Shown here piece by piece: positions 34,762 through 43,750 of a stretch of 64,000 bases of DNA (the first letter of the stretch is position 1; the number at the start of each line of letters is the position of its first letter). Position numbers and translations under genes: made by a program. The stretch is from Clostridia bacterium (GTDB lineage: Bacteria; Bacillota; Clostridia; Oscillospirales; Acutalibacteraceae). The notes under the pieces were generated by a model. The model did no database searches. It had not been told where the DNA came from and worked only from the letters and a program-made list of their open reading frames with translations. Location of the stretch: positions 1 through 64,000 of the forward strand of contig JAFYLQ010000064.1 of NCBI GenBank assembly GCA_017550105.1, read 5' to 3'.

Positions 34762-35835
34762 TTATATCTCAGTATCGGTAATACGGGGGATTTCGATTGA
34801 CTCGGTGTAAAGTGTGCGGGGATTGTTTTCGTCAAGGACGATAAGTCTGCCGCCACGCTCCTTGCCGTAGGTAAAGTAGCCTGCGCCGATGGTCTGATAA
34901 AGGTCAATGCCCTCAACGTTCATACGGAAGTCGTTAATATGGTCGTGGCCAAAGAAAGCGGCGAAAATATCCCCTGTTTTCTGCCAACTCTCAAGCTGAT
35001 TTCTGTAAGTCTTTTCCATATTGGGCGGACAGGGAACCTCACGGACTCTGCCCTCCTGAATTTTGTTGCCCAGAACGTAATAATTGCCGTCACGTTCAAA
35101 GGTATATTCGTCGTTTGCGGTTACTTCCTTGTATCCGTCAAGCTCCTGCTGAACAGGAATATGCTGAAAAAGAATTGCAGGAACACTCACACCACCGTTT
35201 GCCTTCTTTAATTCCTCGGCTTTAGTCTCGTACCAATTAATCTGACAATCGTGAACGTGGTCATAGGAGTTTTCGCCATTGGAATTGGTTTCGTAATCGT
35301 TGGAGTCCATAAGCCAGAGTGCAAAAGCATCCTTTTTACCCTTAGAATCCTTAATGGTAATACAACAGTTGCCGCAGCCGTAAACGTCCGCATCATTAAG
35401 ATTTGAACGGCAGTTCGCATATTCCATATACATCATCATCTGAAATTCTGTGTGGAAGCCAACCTCACCGTCGTGGTTGCCAAAAACAACACCCAAGGGG
35501 ATATTACGCTTTCTGATGGGTGCGGTAATATCCTCGATAGTCTGCTTAATATAATCGTAGGTGAACTCTTCCCAATAACCGCTTACGTTATCACCGCCGA
35601 AAACAACCATATCGGGATTTGTTTTTTCAACAAGCTGTTCAATAACGTTTATGGTCTCCTTGTATCTGCTTTCGGGAATTTCACGGTTTTCGTCGTCATC
35701 CATTACGGGTTGAACACAATGGATATCGGTAATATGTAAAATTTTAAACTTACCGTCCGCACCGAATTTAAGGGGTGCGGGGGTTTCACGTTTAAATCTG
35801 TCTGTTTTCCATTTTCTGGGTAATCCCATTGCCAT
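34762..35835 (-). CDS. Calcineurin-like metallophosphoesterase
   Basis: 357 aa. Blocks: ILHITDIHCVQ (D-x-H), VVFGGDNVSG, VVFGNHDGEVG, ILFQHIPVQQE and FGHDHINDF, all canonical. Shares its layout and several phrases (for example the FQHIP block and ESRYKETINVIEQL-like region) with the protein at 3134-4261, but has no membrane tail. Cytoplasmic, no signal peptide. Phosphoesterase substrate not predictable. Monocistronic: GGAGG upstream, terminator downstream. It is separated from the dockerin protein by 134 bp of intergenic DNA. Confidence 0.88.
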   Translation of the reverse strand: MAMGLPRKWKTDRFKRETPAPLKFGADGKFKILHITDIHCVQPVMDDDENREIPESRYKETINVIEQLVEKTNPDMVVFGGDNVSGYWEEFTYDYIKQTIEDITAPIRKRNIPLGVVFGNHDGEVGFHTEFQMMMYMEYANCRSNLNDADVYGCGNCCITIKDSKGKKDAFALWLMDSNDYETNSNGENSYDHVHDCQINWYETKAEELKKANGGVSVPAILFQHIPVQQELDGYKEVTANDEYTFERDGNYYVLGNKIQEGRVREVPCPPNMEKTYRNQLESWQKTGDIFAAFFGHDHINDFRMNVEGIDLYQTIGAGYFTYGKERGGRLIVLDENNPRTLYTESIEIPRITDTEI

Positions 35836-35854
35836 AATAATTTACCTCCGTAAA

Positions 35855-36017
35855 TTTAATGAATATTGAAAGAAGAATAATGAATAATGAATAATTTCGG
35901 GACCTGCGGTCGGCATTATAGTCGGATTGGCAGAAAATTGCCACTTAACACTTTCAATTACAGCTATACAATCGGCTTTGCCCCTTTAATTACGAATTAT
36001 GAATTACGAATTACGAA
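35855..36017. repeat. Interspersed repeat block upstream of the phosphoesterase
   Basis: Contains AATGAATAATGAATAAT arrays (about 35880), GGGACCTGCGGTCGGCATTATA (35899-35920, whose exact inverse is at 62387-62408), ATCGGCTTTGCCCC (inverse of the module near 16800), and a GAATTACGAATTACGAATTA array (about 35993-36019). Non-coding. Confidence 0.8.
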
Positions 36018-37244
36018 TTAAAATGCCCAGTTGCCGTTTTTAAATATGGGGTATGCCACACCGTCTTTATAGCCTGTAATTTCAAGGTCGGGGGCACCTA
36101 TCATAAAGTCCACGTGAATCATACTGTCGTTAACACCAAGTGCCTGACATTCCTCAAGGCTCTTTTCCTCAAAGCCGTCAATAGTATCGCAGAAGCCTCT
36201 GCCAAGAGCCACGTGACAGCTTGCATTCTCATCAAAAAGGGTGTTATAGAAAAGTATTCCGGTGTTAGCAATGGGGCTATCGTGAGGAATAAGCGCAAGT
36301 TCACCAAGATACTTTGCACCCTCGTCCATAGAAAGCATTTTGTCAAGTAAATCCTTACCTACCTTAGCGTCCCATTCAACCGCTTTACCATCCTTGAAAA
36401 CTATATAGAAATCGTCAATAATCTGACTCTGCCATGAAAGGGGCTTTGTGGAAACCACCTTACCCTCGGCAAGACCCTTTTTAGGTGAAATGAACACCTC
36501 CTGTGTGGGCATATTGGGGTTAAAGAAATTACCGCTGAGCGTGGTTTCACCGCCGCCGCACCAATGGCTCTCGGGAATTAGCCAAGCCTTAAAATCGGTG
36601 CCGTTAGCACTCTTGTAATGAAGGTAATCAAACTTTTTATCGTTGAGATATGCAGTCCTCTTTTTAAGGTTTGCGTTGTGGTTTCTCCAGGCTTCCTCGG
36701 GGTCGTTATCCTTGGTAACGTAAACAGTTTCAAGAATTGCATCCCAAAGCATATTATAAGCCTTGTTTTTTGTTTCGTTGGGGAACACCCTTTTTGCCCA
36801 TGCGTAAGAGGGCACCGCCGCAATACACCACTGGTCCTTATTTTCAAGGGCATCGCTGTATTTTTTAGTGATTTTATAACGTGCCATCTGTGATTTCTGC
36901 ATTTTTTCACGGTTGACACCTGCAAGACCGTAAGGGTCCTCACTCTCAATATAAATACGGCAAGGAACCTCCTCAACCATTAATTTAAGGCGTTCCTCCT
37001 GCCAAGCGGGAACCTCACTTAAGGACTTAAGGCTTCTGTGCTTGTAGTTGAGCTTTGTAACCGCCTGAAAAGCCCAGTCAACCTCAACCCTTGAAGCACC
37101 TGCTTTATAGCACTCGGCAACAAGAATTGTAATAAATTCATGCTGGTCCGCCTCACAATAGATTCTTACGGGCTGACCCTTTTTTATATTTACGCCCACT
37201 CTTGCAATAAGACGGGCATACTTTTTTTGCATCGTTTTAGTCAT
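36018..37244 (-). CDS. M29-family metalloaminopeptidase (AmpS/AmpT-like)
   Basis: 408 aa from ATG 37244 (AAAAGGTG upstream). Family features: VNIKKGQPVRIYCEADQHEF at the N-terminus; metal-ligand regions PTQEVFISPKKGLAEG, AKYLGELALIPHDSPI, NASCHVALGRGF and MIHVDFMIGAPDL, with E, E, H and H/D ligands preserved. The dimetal enzymes remove N-terminal residues from peptides in the cytoplasm. It is a single gene with a repeat block downstream. The extended frame upstream of 37244 lacks a ribosome site. Confidence 0.92.
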   Translation of the reverse strand: MTKTMQKKYARLIARVGVNIKKGQPVRIYCEADQHEFITILVAECYKAGASRVEVDWAFQAVTKLNYKHRSLKSLSEVPAWQEERLKLMVEEVPCRIYIESEDPYGLAGVNREKMQKSQMARYKITKKYSDALENKDQWCIAAVPSYAWAKRVFPNETKNKAYNMLWDAILETVYVTKDNDPEEAWRNHNANLKKRTAYLNDKKFDYLHYKSANGTDFKAWLIPESHWCGGGETTLSGNFFNPNMPTQEVFISPKKGLAEGKVVSTKPLSWQSQIIDDFYIVFKDGKAVEWDAKVGKDLLDKMLSMDEGAKYLGELALIPHDSPIANTGILFYNTLFDENASCHVALGRGFCDTIDGFEEKSLEECQALGVNDSMIHVDFMIGAPDLEITGYKDGVAYPIFKNGNWAF

Positions 37245-37339
37245 AGAATCACCTTTTAAATTAAATGGATTTATAATAATTATTTTACCACAAAACAATT
37301 ATTAATACAACAAGCAGTTAAGAAATGATTTATTCCAGT

Positions 37340-37386
37340 AAAGCTGTCACAAGTTCTATGTATCATACAACTTGTGACAGCTTTTA
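37340..37386. terminator. Long hairpin after the surface-polymer operon
   Basis: AAAGCTGTCACAAGTT (37340-37355) pairs with AACTTGTGACAGCTTT (37369-37384) around a 13-base loop. U-tract quality is modest on both strands, so it may be a terminator or an attenuating hairpin for the downstream aminopeptidase gene. Confidence 0.55.
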
Positions 37387-37397
37387 CTCTCTTTTAT

Positions 37398-38246
37398 TCA
37401 ATCTTTGACTGTTACATTCATAATTTTTGAGATTTTTGCGGTTTTATCTATTGAGTACGCAGTATATACAACACGATACTCTCCGGGTATCGTTGTATCA
37501 ACGTAAGAATTTGTTGTGATATTGCCGACGTTTGATGTTTGAGAAATAACGTATTTCATAGGTTCAAAAACTGAATCTTTACTCACAGAAACCCTGTCGG
37601 AATAAAGTTCAAAATCGGGATCATTTACGTCCCCGCTTATTTTTGCATTTACCGACGCGGTCTTTTCATCACCATACTCATTCACAACACGAAAAGTGAT
37701 TTTGTAATTTTCCGGTGAAATCATTTCTCTTTGATGAGTGACTTGTGAAGTTATATTTTTACCGAAGCCGTCGTACGCTACCAACGCATCTTCAGATTGT
37801 AGATATTCAATAAGATTATCTAAGTTTTCTGCCTCAAGTGTCAAAAGACGAGGAACATCCAAGGAAGGACCTGTATAATTTTCAAAAATCAGAACTCTTT
37901 TTTCAGTTAATGTGTGTCCGTTGGCATCAACGCAAATATAATTTACAATTTTCCTGTTTAAGGTGCCTTCAGCGGTTATGATTGCACCGGCTTCACTTGT
38001 AATATCATTTCCGTATCCATCGTCAACATACACACCCTCCATAAGGTCAAGAGTATGACTTCCGTCGAAAACAAGCTCTTCTGTTTCAAAGGTGATAGCA
38101 CCTTGTTTCTCTGAAGGTTTCGGTGCAACCTCCGGAGCAATATCGTGAGGAAGAACATAAACGTAAAAAAGAAATGCTGTAAGCAAGATTGATGCAACAA
38201 TACCTATTAAATTGAAAAATGTTTTAATCGTTCTGTTGCTTAACAC
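37398..38246 (-). CDS. Membrane-anchored protein with DUF5011/Ig-like repeats
   Basis: 282 aa from a GTG at 38246, chosen because GAGGAGG lies 9 bases upstream; the longer frame would only translate the tyrosine-tail repeat of the preceding gene out of frame. One N-terminal membrane helix (FFNLIGIVASILLTAFLFYV) is followed by a proline-rich stretch and three to four extracellular beta modules (DGYGNDITSEAGA, DGFGKNITSQV, GEYRVVYTAYS), resembling DUF5011-type Ig folds. It is the last gene of a five-gene operon, overlapping the BY-kinase gene by 23 bp. Function likely surface display or regulation; not known. Confidence 0.75.
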   Translation of the reverse strand: MLSNRTIKTFFNLIGIVASILLTAFLFYVYVLPHDIAPEVAPKPSEKQGAITFETEELVFDGSHTLDLMEGVYVDDGYGNDITSEAGAIITAEGTLNRKIVNYICVDANGHTLTEKRVLIFENYTGPSLDVPRLLTLEAENLDNLIEYLQSEDALVAYDGFGKNITSQVTHQREMISPENYKITFRVVNEYGDEKTASVNAKISGDVNDPDFELYSDRVSVSKDSVFEPMKYVISQTSNVGNITTNSYVDTTIPGEYRVVYTAYSIDKTAKISKIMNVTVKD

Positions 38247-39732
38247 TCTTTTTATCCTCCTCGTAGCCATAGCCGGCACCATATCTGCCATATCCATAGC
38301 CATATTTACCATATCCGTACTTACCATAATTGTCCGATTCTACGGAAACACCATTGAAAACGTAACCGATTATATCGGCTTCTGACTCCTTGAGTACGGA
38401 TAAGGAATCAACAACCTTTGACTTATATGCATAATCATATCTCACAACATAAAGCAAGGCATCGCAAAAATCATTTATAAGAATAACGTCCTCACAACCT
38501 AATGCAGGCGGTGTATCAACAAGCACGTAATCGTAATCTTCTTTAAAACGCTTAACAAGATTATAAAGATTTCGAGAAATCAGTCCAGAAACGTGGTTTT
38601 CAGGTGTACGGCTTCCAAAGAAATCAAACGAAGCGGAGCTGTTATTAAATGTTACGTTAATCGGCATATCCTTTGACGTATCAATTGACCCAAACTCATC
38701 AGGGAAATCCGATTTTGTAAGGTTAGCATAACTATAAGCTTCGTCGCTTATAGATTTCCACAAATTCTGTTTTCTTATATCACCGTCAATAAGCAAAACC
38801 TTCTTCCCGTGCTTTGCGAAGTAATAAGCAAGATTCAATGAAACCAATGACTTTCCCTCACGTGGCAGCGTACTTGTTATCAACAGCACTTTTTTGTCTT
38901 TGCCCAATTCCTTTTCCACATGTATTCTCAACGTTTCGAATTTTTCTGACATAAAGTAATCTTCATGTGAAGTGATAATCATAGGAGTACCGCTGTTCTT
39001 TTTGCTTCGTTTTTTTCTTTTATGCTTAGTCAACGTCGCCAGACGCGAAATACTTATGGTGTTTTGTATTTCATCCTCATGGTGAACGGCATTACGGAAA
39101 ACAGAAAGAATAATAAGCGGCAAAATGACAACCAAAGCACCTGCGGCGCATCCCATAAACACATTTTTTTCATATTCGGGCTCGTTATGGGGTTCTGTCG
39201 GAAGTGTTGGTTTATCTATAAAAGTAAATTTTGTTTCTCCGATTACGAATCTAGCCACATCCGGACAAACCTTTATAGCCGCCTCAAGTACTTTTTGTGC
39301 ATCAAATGGGTCCGAGCTTGTAACGTACATTGTTATAACGTTTGATTTAGGTATAACATTAGCAGAAATAGAGCCATTGATAGAATCTTCACCGAGCTCT
39401 TTTTTTAATGCATCGCGAAAAATTTCACTACTCAAAATATGCGGAAAAGTAAGGCTTAACTGTTCTGCCGAGCCGGTATCATAAGAAAAAGTGTAGCCAC
39501 TTCCATCCAAAGCATCGACGTTCGTCGTAGTTACCATAAAAGTTGATTCAGAACGATAAATGGGGGTAAAGGTACGCATGGTATAGCCAAAAGCTAAAAC
39601 ACTGCAAACAAGCGACGAAACGACAGCCATCCACCAGAATTTGGATAAGTATCTGAAAAAATTATGCAAACCGATGAAGAAGTTAACGTACAATTCCTGT
39701 TCGGGCTGTTTTTCAATCAACTTTTCCATCAT
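38224..39732 (-). CDS. Wzz-type chain-length regulator fused to BY-kinase with Tyr-rich tail
   Basis: 502 aa. Membrane segments near residues 31-52 and 190-211 flank a Wzz-like periplasmic/extracellular domain. The cytoplasmic kinase follows with Walker A STLPREGKS (287-295), Walker A' VLLIDGDIRK (312-321) and Walker B YVLVDTPP. The C-terminus holds nine tyrosines in GKYG-like repeats (469-490), the autophosphorylation cluster of bacterial tyrosine kinases. Such proteins control polysaccharide chain length and export. It overlaps the next kinase gene by 20 bp and precedes the DUF5011-like protein; no glycosyltransferase or Wzx/Wzy lies nearby. Confidence 0.9.
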   Translation of the reverse strand: MMEKLIEKQPEQELYVNFFIGLHNFFRYLSKFWWMAVVSSLVCSVLAFGYTMRTFTPIYRSESTFMVTTTNVDALDGSGYTFSYDTGSAEQLSLTFPHILSSEIFRDALKKELGEDSINGSISANVIPKSNVITMYVTSSDPFDAQKVLEAAIKVCPDVARFVIGETKFTFIDKPTLPTEPHNEPEYEKNVFMGCAAGALVVILPLIILSVFRNAVHHEDEIQNTISISRLATLTKHKRKKRSKKNSGTPMIITSHEDYFMSEKFETLRIHVEKELGKDKKVLLITSTLPREGKSLVSLNLAYYFAKHGKKVLLIDGDIRKQNLWKSISDEAYSYANLTKSDFPDEFGSIDTSKDMPINVTFNNSSASFDFFGSRTPENHVSGLISRNLYNLVKRFKEDYDYVLVDTPPALGCEDVILINDFCDALLYVVRYDYAYKSKVVDSLSVLKESEADIIGYVFNGVSVESDNYGKYGYGKYGYGYGRYGAGYGYEEDKKSVKQQND

Positions 39733-41158
39733 CTTTTTTATCCTCCTTCTTTTTATTTAAGTGGTATCCATAGCGACTGTACTTATAGTAATAGTCAAAA
39801 TTATTTATACTTGCACGGAAATCCGGTTTAAATAAATTCAAAACAAAGCCGGCAAAATGTTTTTTGTGAGAACGGACTTTATCAGCAACATCATTTATTG
39901 CCCCTATATGTGCCCAATCCTGACGAACAACCACACTCGCTGTATCGCTGTACTTTAATAAGCCCTCAAAGTCCGAGGTATAGCATACGGGTGAAGTATC
40001 AATAATAATAAAATCGAAATTCTCTCTGGCATATGCCATAAATTTTTCTACAGACGGATGAGAAATTTTGGGTGCCGAATCGGAAACAGGTTTAAATTGA
40101 TACACGCAAGATAGGTTCTCGTAAACTTTAACCGGAATTTTACTGAAATCATTTTCGTATGCAGCAATGTCAGTAAAGGACCTGAGATTTGTGTTATCTT
40201 GGGCGAAAATTTTATGTAGCGCAGGTTTTTTCAAATCCGCATCAATAAGAAGAACCTTGTAACCCTTTTGAATTATCGAAAGAGCCATATTTGTTGCGAA
40301 TGTGGATTTACCCTCGTTTTCTGTTACGCTTGTAATTATAAGAACCTTATCATTTTCACGCTGCATTGCATGACGAATGATTGTTGTAACTCGCTTAGTT
40401 GCTTCAATAAAGGGCATTCCCAGCTCAAATGACGTAAGTAAAACGGTGTATTTTCTACGATTTTTCTTTAAAATGTTTGCCGGTGATAATTTGAATTTCC
40501 TTGTATAGGGGATTGTACCTACAATTCTTCCGTCCAGGTTTCTTTGCGCAGAAGAAGTCCTTTTTACTGTAGGTCTTAGGAAGGATAGTATTGAAACTAA
40601 TCCTGCAACAGCACACACCAACATAAAAGCAACCAGAATTCGAGGAAGATTATAGTTCAAGGAGTTGGACGGCTCTTGAGGAATTGTTGAATTTTTCAAC
40701 ACGGACAAGTTAGCATTGCTATATAAATAATCCGATACGTTAACGTACTGATTTAATGCTGAGTTAATTATCAAATATGCATTTTTAGGAGAATCCGATA
40801 CAACCTTAAGGGTGATTAAGTTTGTTTCGGGTATAAAGTCAACAGAAATATTACCGTTGATTGATTCAACTCCAAGGTCTTTCGCCACCTCTTTTTTTAA
40901 AGCCGAACTTTCAAATACCTCAGTAAAGGTGCCCGCCATCTCCTTAGTAAGGTAAAGGGATGAAAGGGTTGAACCACCGACATTTTTTGTTGTTACGTAA
41001 AGAGTGGCTGTTGAGGTATACTCAGGTTCAAAGCGATATGTATAGAATGCCGTTACCGCCAAGAAGCCGGTTACAGCAGCAAGAATAATGAATATTGCAT
41101 TTTTCATTATATCCTTTATCAAACTTCTTAAGTCAATATCTTGAATAGAAAACTCCAT
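39713..41158 (-). CDS. Second Wzz/BY-kinase fusion
   Basis: 481 aa. Membrane segments near residues 20-41 and 173-194 with Wzz-like sequence between (YTSTATLYVTTKNVGG). The kinase half has Walker A TSVTENEGKST (276-286), Walker A' VLLIDADLKKP (302-312) and Walker B DFIIIDTSP. Its tail carries a tyrosine cluster, FDYYYKYSRYGYHL. It differs clearly from its neighbour, so this is an old duplication or a heteromeric pair rather than a recent copy. It starts 12 bp after the Ig-like gene and overlaps the following kinase gene by 20 bp. Confidence 0.9.
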   Translation of the reverse strand: MEFSIQDIDLRSLIKDIMKNAIFIILAAVTGFLAVTAFYTYRFEPEYTSTATLYVTTKNVGGSTLSSLYLTKEMAGTFTEVFESSALKKEVAKDLGVESINGNISVDFIPETNLITLKVVSDSPKNAYLIINSALNQYVNVSDYLYSNANLSVLKNSTIPQEPSNSLNYNLPRILVAFMLVCAVAGLVSILSFLRPTVKRTSSAQRNLDGRIVGTIPYTRKFKLSPANILKKNRRKYTVLLTSFELGMPFIEATKRVTTIIRHAMQRENDKVLIITSVTENEGKSTFATNMALSIIQKGYKVLLIDADLKKPALHKIFAQDNTNLRSFTDIAAYENDFSKIPVKVYENLSCVYQFKPVSDSAPKISHPSVEKFMAYARENFDFIIIDTSPVCYTSDFEGLLKYSDTASVVVRQDWAHIGAINDVADKVRSHKKHFAGFVLNLFKPDFRASINNFDYYYKYSRYGYHLNKKKEDKKDDGKVD

Positions 41159-41170
41159 CTTCTCACCTCT

Positions 41171-41986
41171 TTATTCCACAACTACCAATAACGACGTAAA
41201 TCCTTTAACTGTTTCACTCTCTTCAGCGGTATATATAACCTCATAAACTCCCGACTTGGATGTATTGACGTTTGATTCCACGTTGACAATATTTTTTTCG
41301 TATTGTGTACCATCGGTATTGGTTACCGATTCAATATAATCTTCAGGATTGAAACTGTCACCAGATTTAATATAAATCATACTTTCAGATAACTTAATAT
41401 CTATTCTTGAGTTATTGTTATCAACGATATGCACAGGAAGCTCAATAGTTGAAAAGTCACCAAGAGAATTTGTTACTTCAACGTTTATTACGTAATCGCC
41501 CATTTCAAGCATATTGGTGTTTGTATTCATACGCAAATTTGCAGTTATATCACCATCTATCATATCGACAGCGCCAATATAACCAAAAATATTTTCATTG
41601 GTATTTGCTGTAAAAACCAAGGGCTTTGAAACGTAAATCTTCGGCGAGCGATAGTCGGTAAAAACAACGTTCCTTGCAAACGTAGCGGGATGATTAGAGG
41701 AATCAAAAACCACGTAATTCACGGTACATTTGCCCTTTTCAAGTGAGGGTACAATGCTATCAATCATTATTTCTGCGGTAAGGTCACCGTCCTTTTCATC
41801 ATAAGCAGAAAGCCCTTGCAGCAAATCTGCCTCGGTATAGCTACAGGATATCTCCAGACTATCCTCAGGACCACTGATTCGGGGCATGGTGTTATCAACC
41901 TGCTTGCTTTCGTTATATTTAACGTATCCGAAAAAAGCAACGGACAGGGCAAACAAAACACAAACCGCTATTCTGACGTATCTCAT
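41171..41986 (-). CDS. Anchored Ig-like (DUF5011-type) surface protein
   Basis: 271 aa. An N-terminal hydrophobic segment (IAVCVLFALSVAFFGYVKY) acts as signal anchor; the rest is extracellular. It holds three repeated modules with GLSAYDEKDGDLTAEI, GAVDMIDGDITANLRM and SGVYEVIYTAEES, the pattern of DUF5011/Ig-like domains whose conserved DGD(L/I)T phrase repeats. Second gene of the operon, 16 bp after the nucleotidyltransferase and 12 bp before the first kinase. With 37398-38246 it brackets the kinase pair. Role unknown; a surface partner of the Wzz complex is inferred. Confidence 0.75.
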   Translation of the reverse strand: MRYVRIAVCVLFALSVAFFGYVKYNESKQVDNTMPRISGPEDSLEISCSYTEADLLQGLSAYDEKDGDLTAEIMIDSIVPSLEKGKCTVNYVVFDSSNHPATFARNVVFTDYRSPKIYVSKPLVFTANTNENIFGYIGAVDMIDGDITANLRMNTNTNMLEMGDYVINVEVTNSLGDFSTIELPVHIVDNNNSRIDIKLSESMIYIKSGDSFNPEDYIESVTNTDGTQYEKNIVNVESNVNTSKSGVYEVIYTAEESETVKGFTSLLVVVE

Positions 41987-42002
41987 ATATGCACCTCAAA
42001 AA

Positions 42003-43229
42003 TTATAATAATTCGTACTTTTTAAAAAGCTCTATTCTTTTTTTGCTCAACGCTATACCCTCTTGGGTAAGGTTAGCACCACGCTCTTTTTTTAACTTTA
42101 AATATTTAACCGCTCGTTTATATTGAGCCTTTAAAACAAGGTGTGGCTTCTCTTGAAGCTCGGGATAATTGTTAACAAGCCTCCTGCGGTCAACAAAAAT
42201 CGTATCAGCCAAAAGCTTAGCTCGGCTCTGCTTTTTACCACGACTACTCATAGCCGAACTTACAATCTGCGACGAGGTTCTTCGCACACTTGATTTATTA
42301 CCGTAAATTCCGCTTTCGGCTATATCATCAACAAGCTCATCAAGGCATATCGGCTCAGCTTCAAGATTAAAATCAAACCCTAAGTACCGATTGCCTAAAT
42401 GAAAAAAATCAGAGCAAATGTAATAGACATCAAGCTCCTTAAGCTTTGATATTATGTAGCCCTTATCAAGCTTGTGACCATAGACCTTTGCGTAAAATAA
42501 AATGTCCACAATCTGCCTTATACCAAGACCGCAAAAGGCAAAATGCTTCAGCGCGTGGCATATCAAGAACAAAAAATGCTCAGTGTGATTAAGTGTTGTA
42601 ATTTCAATGCCGTCAATTAAAACCTCAATAGAGTCAACGGTTTCAGCCCTGAACAAATCGTTCATACCGGTAAGCCAGTCATTCTCGTGACCAATAGCAT
42701 TGAAATGAAGTTCAATACGCAAGGGACTGTCGGGCTTTGTGTAAAGCACCTCTCGTAAAACCTTGGCTTGCTCACACGTTATACCCTCATATTCTCCCAC
42801 ATAGCCCGCATCCGTTAAAATTTTATGCACCTTTTCGTAATCATCAAAGGTGATGAGTATATCCTCATCACCCGATGAGCGATGGTCACAAAGCTCACCG
42901 TAAAGCTGACGGCAAATAATACCCTTTAACACAATCGGGTGTACGCCCGCTTGGATAAATGCTTTATATAATTCTAAAAATAATGCGGTTTTACGAGCCT
43001 GCTCAACAGTTGAAACGGTCCCCTGGGAAAGGTATTCGTTATAAGTTCGGTAGCTTATACATTCGGGGTGTTTTTGTGCCTGCTCAAGAATAAGTGGCAG
43101 CACCTTGTGAAAACGAGCACTCGACAGAATATAGCCCCAATCAACAGGCTCTGTAAGAGGAGCATCGGCTTTGTTAATAGCGTTACCCAACAAAACAAGT
43201 AAATTTCTGAATTGTACGTCCAAAGCCAC
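42003..43229 (-). CDS. Nucleotidyltransferase-family protein (NTP_transf_5-like)
   Basis: 408 aa. Uncharacterised nucleotidyltransferase family: a helical N-terminus (ILSSARFHKVLPLILEQ), then VLKGIICRQLYGELCDHRSSGDEDILIT, in which the K-G and D-x-D pattern of the polymerase-beta-like fold is preserved, followed by FLFLICHALKHFAFCGLGIRQIVDIL. Members occur in lasso-peptide and radical-SAM peptide clusters, where they may modify a phosphate tag. The start is uncertain: GTG at 43229 lies on the GGGGGAG site, while TTG at 43223 is spaced better. It is the first gene of the minus operon and is divergent from a PqqD gene. Confidence 0.82.
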   Translation of the reverse strand: MALDVQFRNLLVLLGNAINKADAPLTEPVDWGYILSSARFHKVLPLILEQAQKHPECISYRTYNEYLSQGTVSTVEQARKTALFLELYKAFIQAGVHPIVLKGIICRQLYGELCDHRSSGDEDILITFDDYEKVHKILTDAGYVGEYEGITCEQAKVLREVLYTKPDSPLRIELHFNAIGHENDWLTGMNDLFRAETVDSIEVLIDGIEITTLNHTEHFLFLICHALKHFAFCGLGIRQIVDILFYAKVYGHKLDKGYIISKLKELDVYYICSDFFHLGNRYLGFDFNLEAEPICLDELVDDIAESGIYGNKSSVRRTSSQIVSSAMSSRGKKQSRAKLLADTIFVDRRRLVNNYPELQEKPHLVLKAQYKRAVKYLKLKKERGANLTQEGIALSKKRIELFKKYELL

Positions 43230-43265
43230 TCCCCCATTTCTTAATTTACACTTATCTAATTTAAT

Positions 43266-43295
43266 ATTTTACTACAACTACAGACTCTTTTTCAA
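43266..43295 (-). promoter_or_regulatory. Promoter of the nucleotidyltransferase-BY-kinase operon
   Basis: Minus strand TTGAAA (43295-43290), 18-bp spacer, TAAAAT (43271-43266), about 40 nt before the start region. Confidence 0.65.
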
Positions 43296-43378
43296 TATCT
43301 ACAGTAATATTTCTGGGCGTTTTATTCGCTTTTTACTAAGTATAAATTTTATTAATATAACTACTTTAAAGAAATTTA

Positions 43379-43407
43379 TTGACAAATCTTTAACAGAGCA
43401 TTAAAAT
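43379..43407 (+). promoter_or_regulatory. Promoter of the PqqD-radical SAM operon
   Basis: TTGACA (43379-43384), 17-bp spacer, TAAAAT (43402-43407). Only one base of the -10 departs from consensus. It is divergent from the minus promoter 85 bp away. Confidence 0.78.
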
Positions 43408-43455
43408 TAATATGTATAGGTGGCAGTATGCGTAATTATAAGGGGTTGTTCAGGT

Positions 43456-43749
43456 ATGAAAATTGATGATAACATCAAATATCAAACAAAGCCCAACTAC
43501 ATCCGCCGTAAGGTGGGCGGCAACGATATTTTAATCCCTGTTGCTGAAAACGTAGCCGATTTCAACGGTTTTATTGAGTTGAATCCTGCTGCCGCATTTA
43601 TATGGGACTCATTAAAATCCCCCGCCGATATTCACGAAATATCCATAGCACTTGCCGAAAAATTTGATATTGATGAGGCCACTGCCAAAATGGATACCAA
43701 GGAATTCATATCCCTGTTGTCAGAGCACAGAATGCTCGTAGAGGTGTAA
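43456..43749 (+). CDS. PqqD-like RiPP recognition element/carrier protein
   Basis: 97 aa from ATG 43456 (AAGGGG upstream). PqqD/RRE fold traits: RRKVGGNDILIPVAENVADF, then LNPAAAFIWDSLKSPADIHEI (the classic 'N-x-x-A-x-x-I-W' helix), and ALAEKFDIDEATAKMD...FISLL. Such small proteins bind leader peptides and deliver them to radical SAM or cyclase enzymes. It is the first gene of a tightly packed operon and ends one base before the radical SAM gene, whose ribosome site lies within it. Confidence 0.9.
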   Translation: MKIDDNIKYQTKPNYIRRKVGGNDILIPVAENVADFNGFIELNPAAAFIWDSLKSPADIHEISIALAEKFDIDEATAKMDTKEFISLLSEHRMLVEV

Positions 43750-43750
43750 T

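Noticed and set aside
37398..38327. Start of the Ig-like gene at 38327 giving a Met-rich MVSTDMVNMAMDM N-terminus
   Set aside because: This is the out-of-frame reading of the Tyr-tail repeat; GTG 38246 has a good ribosome site and begins directly before the membrane helix.
39713..41158. Recent duplicate of the neighbouring kinase
   Set aside because: The two proteins share layout and Walker motifs but differ widely elsewhere, so they are old paralogues.
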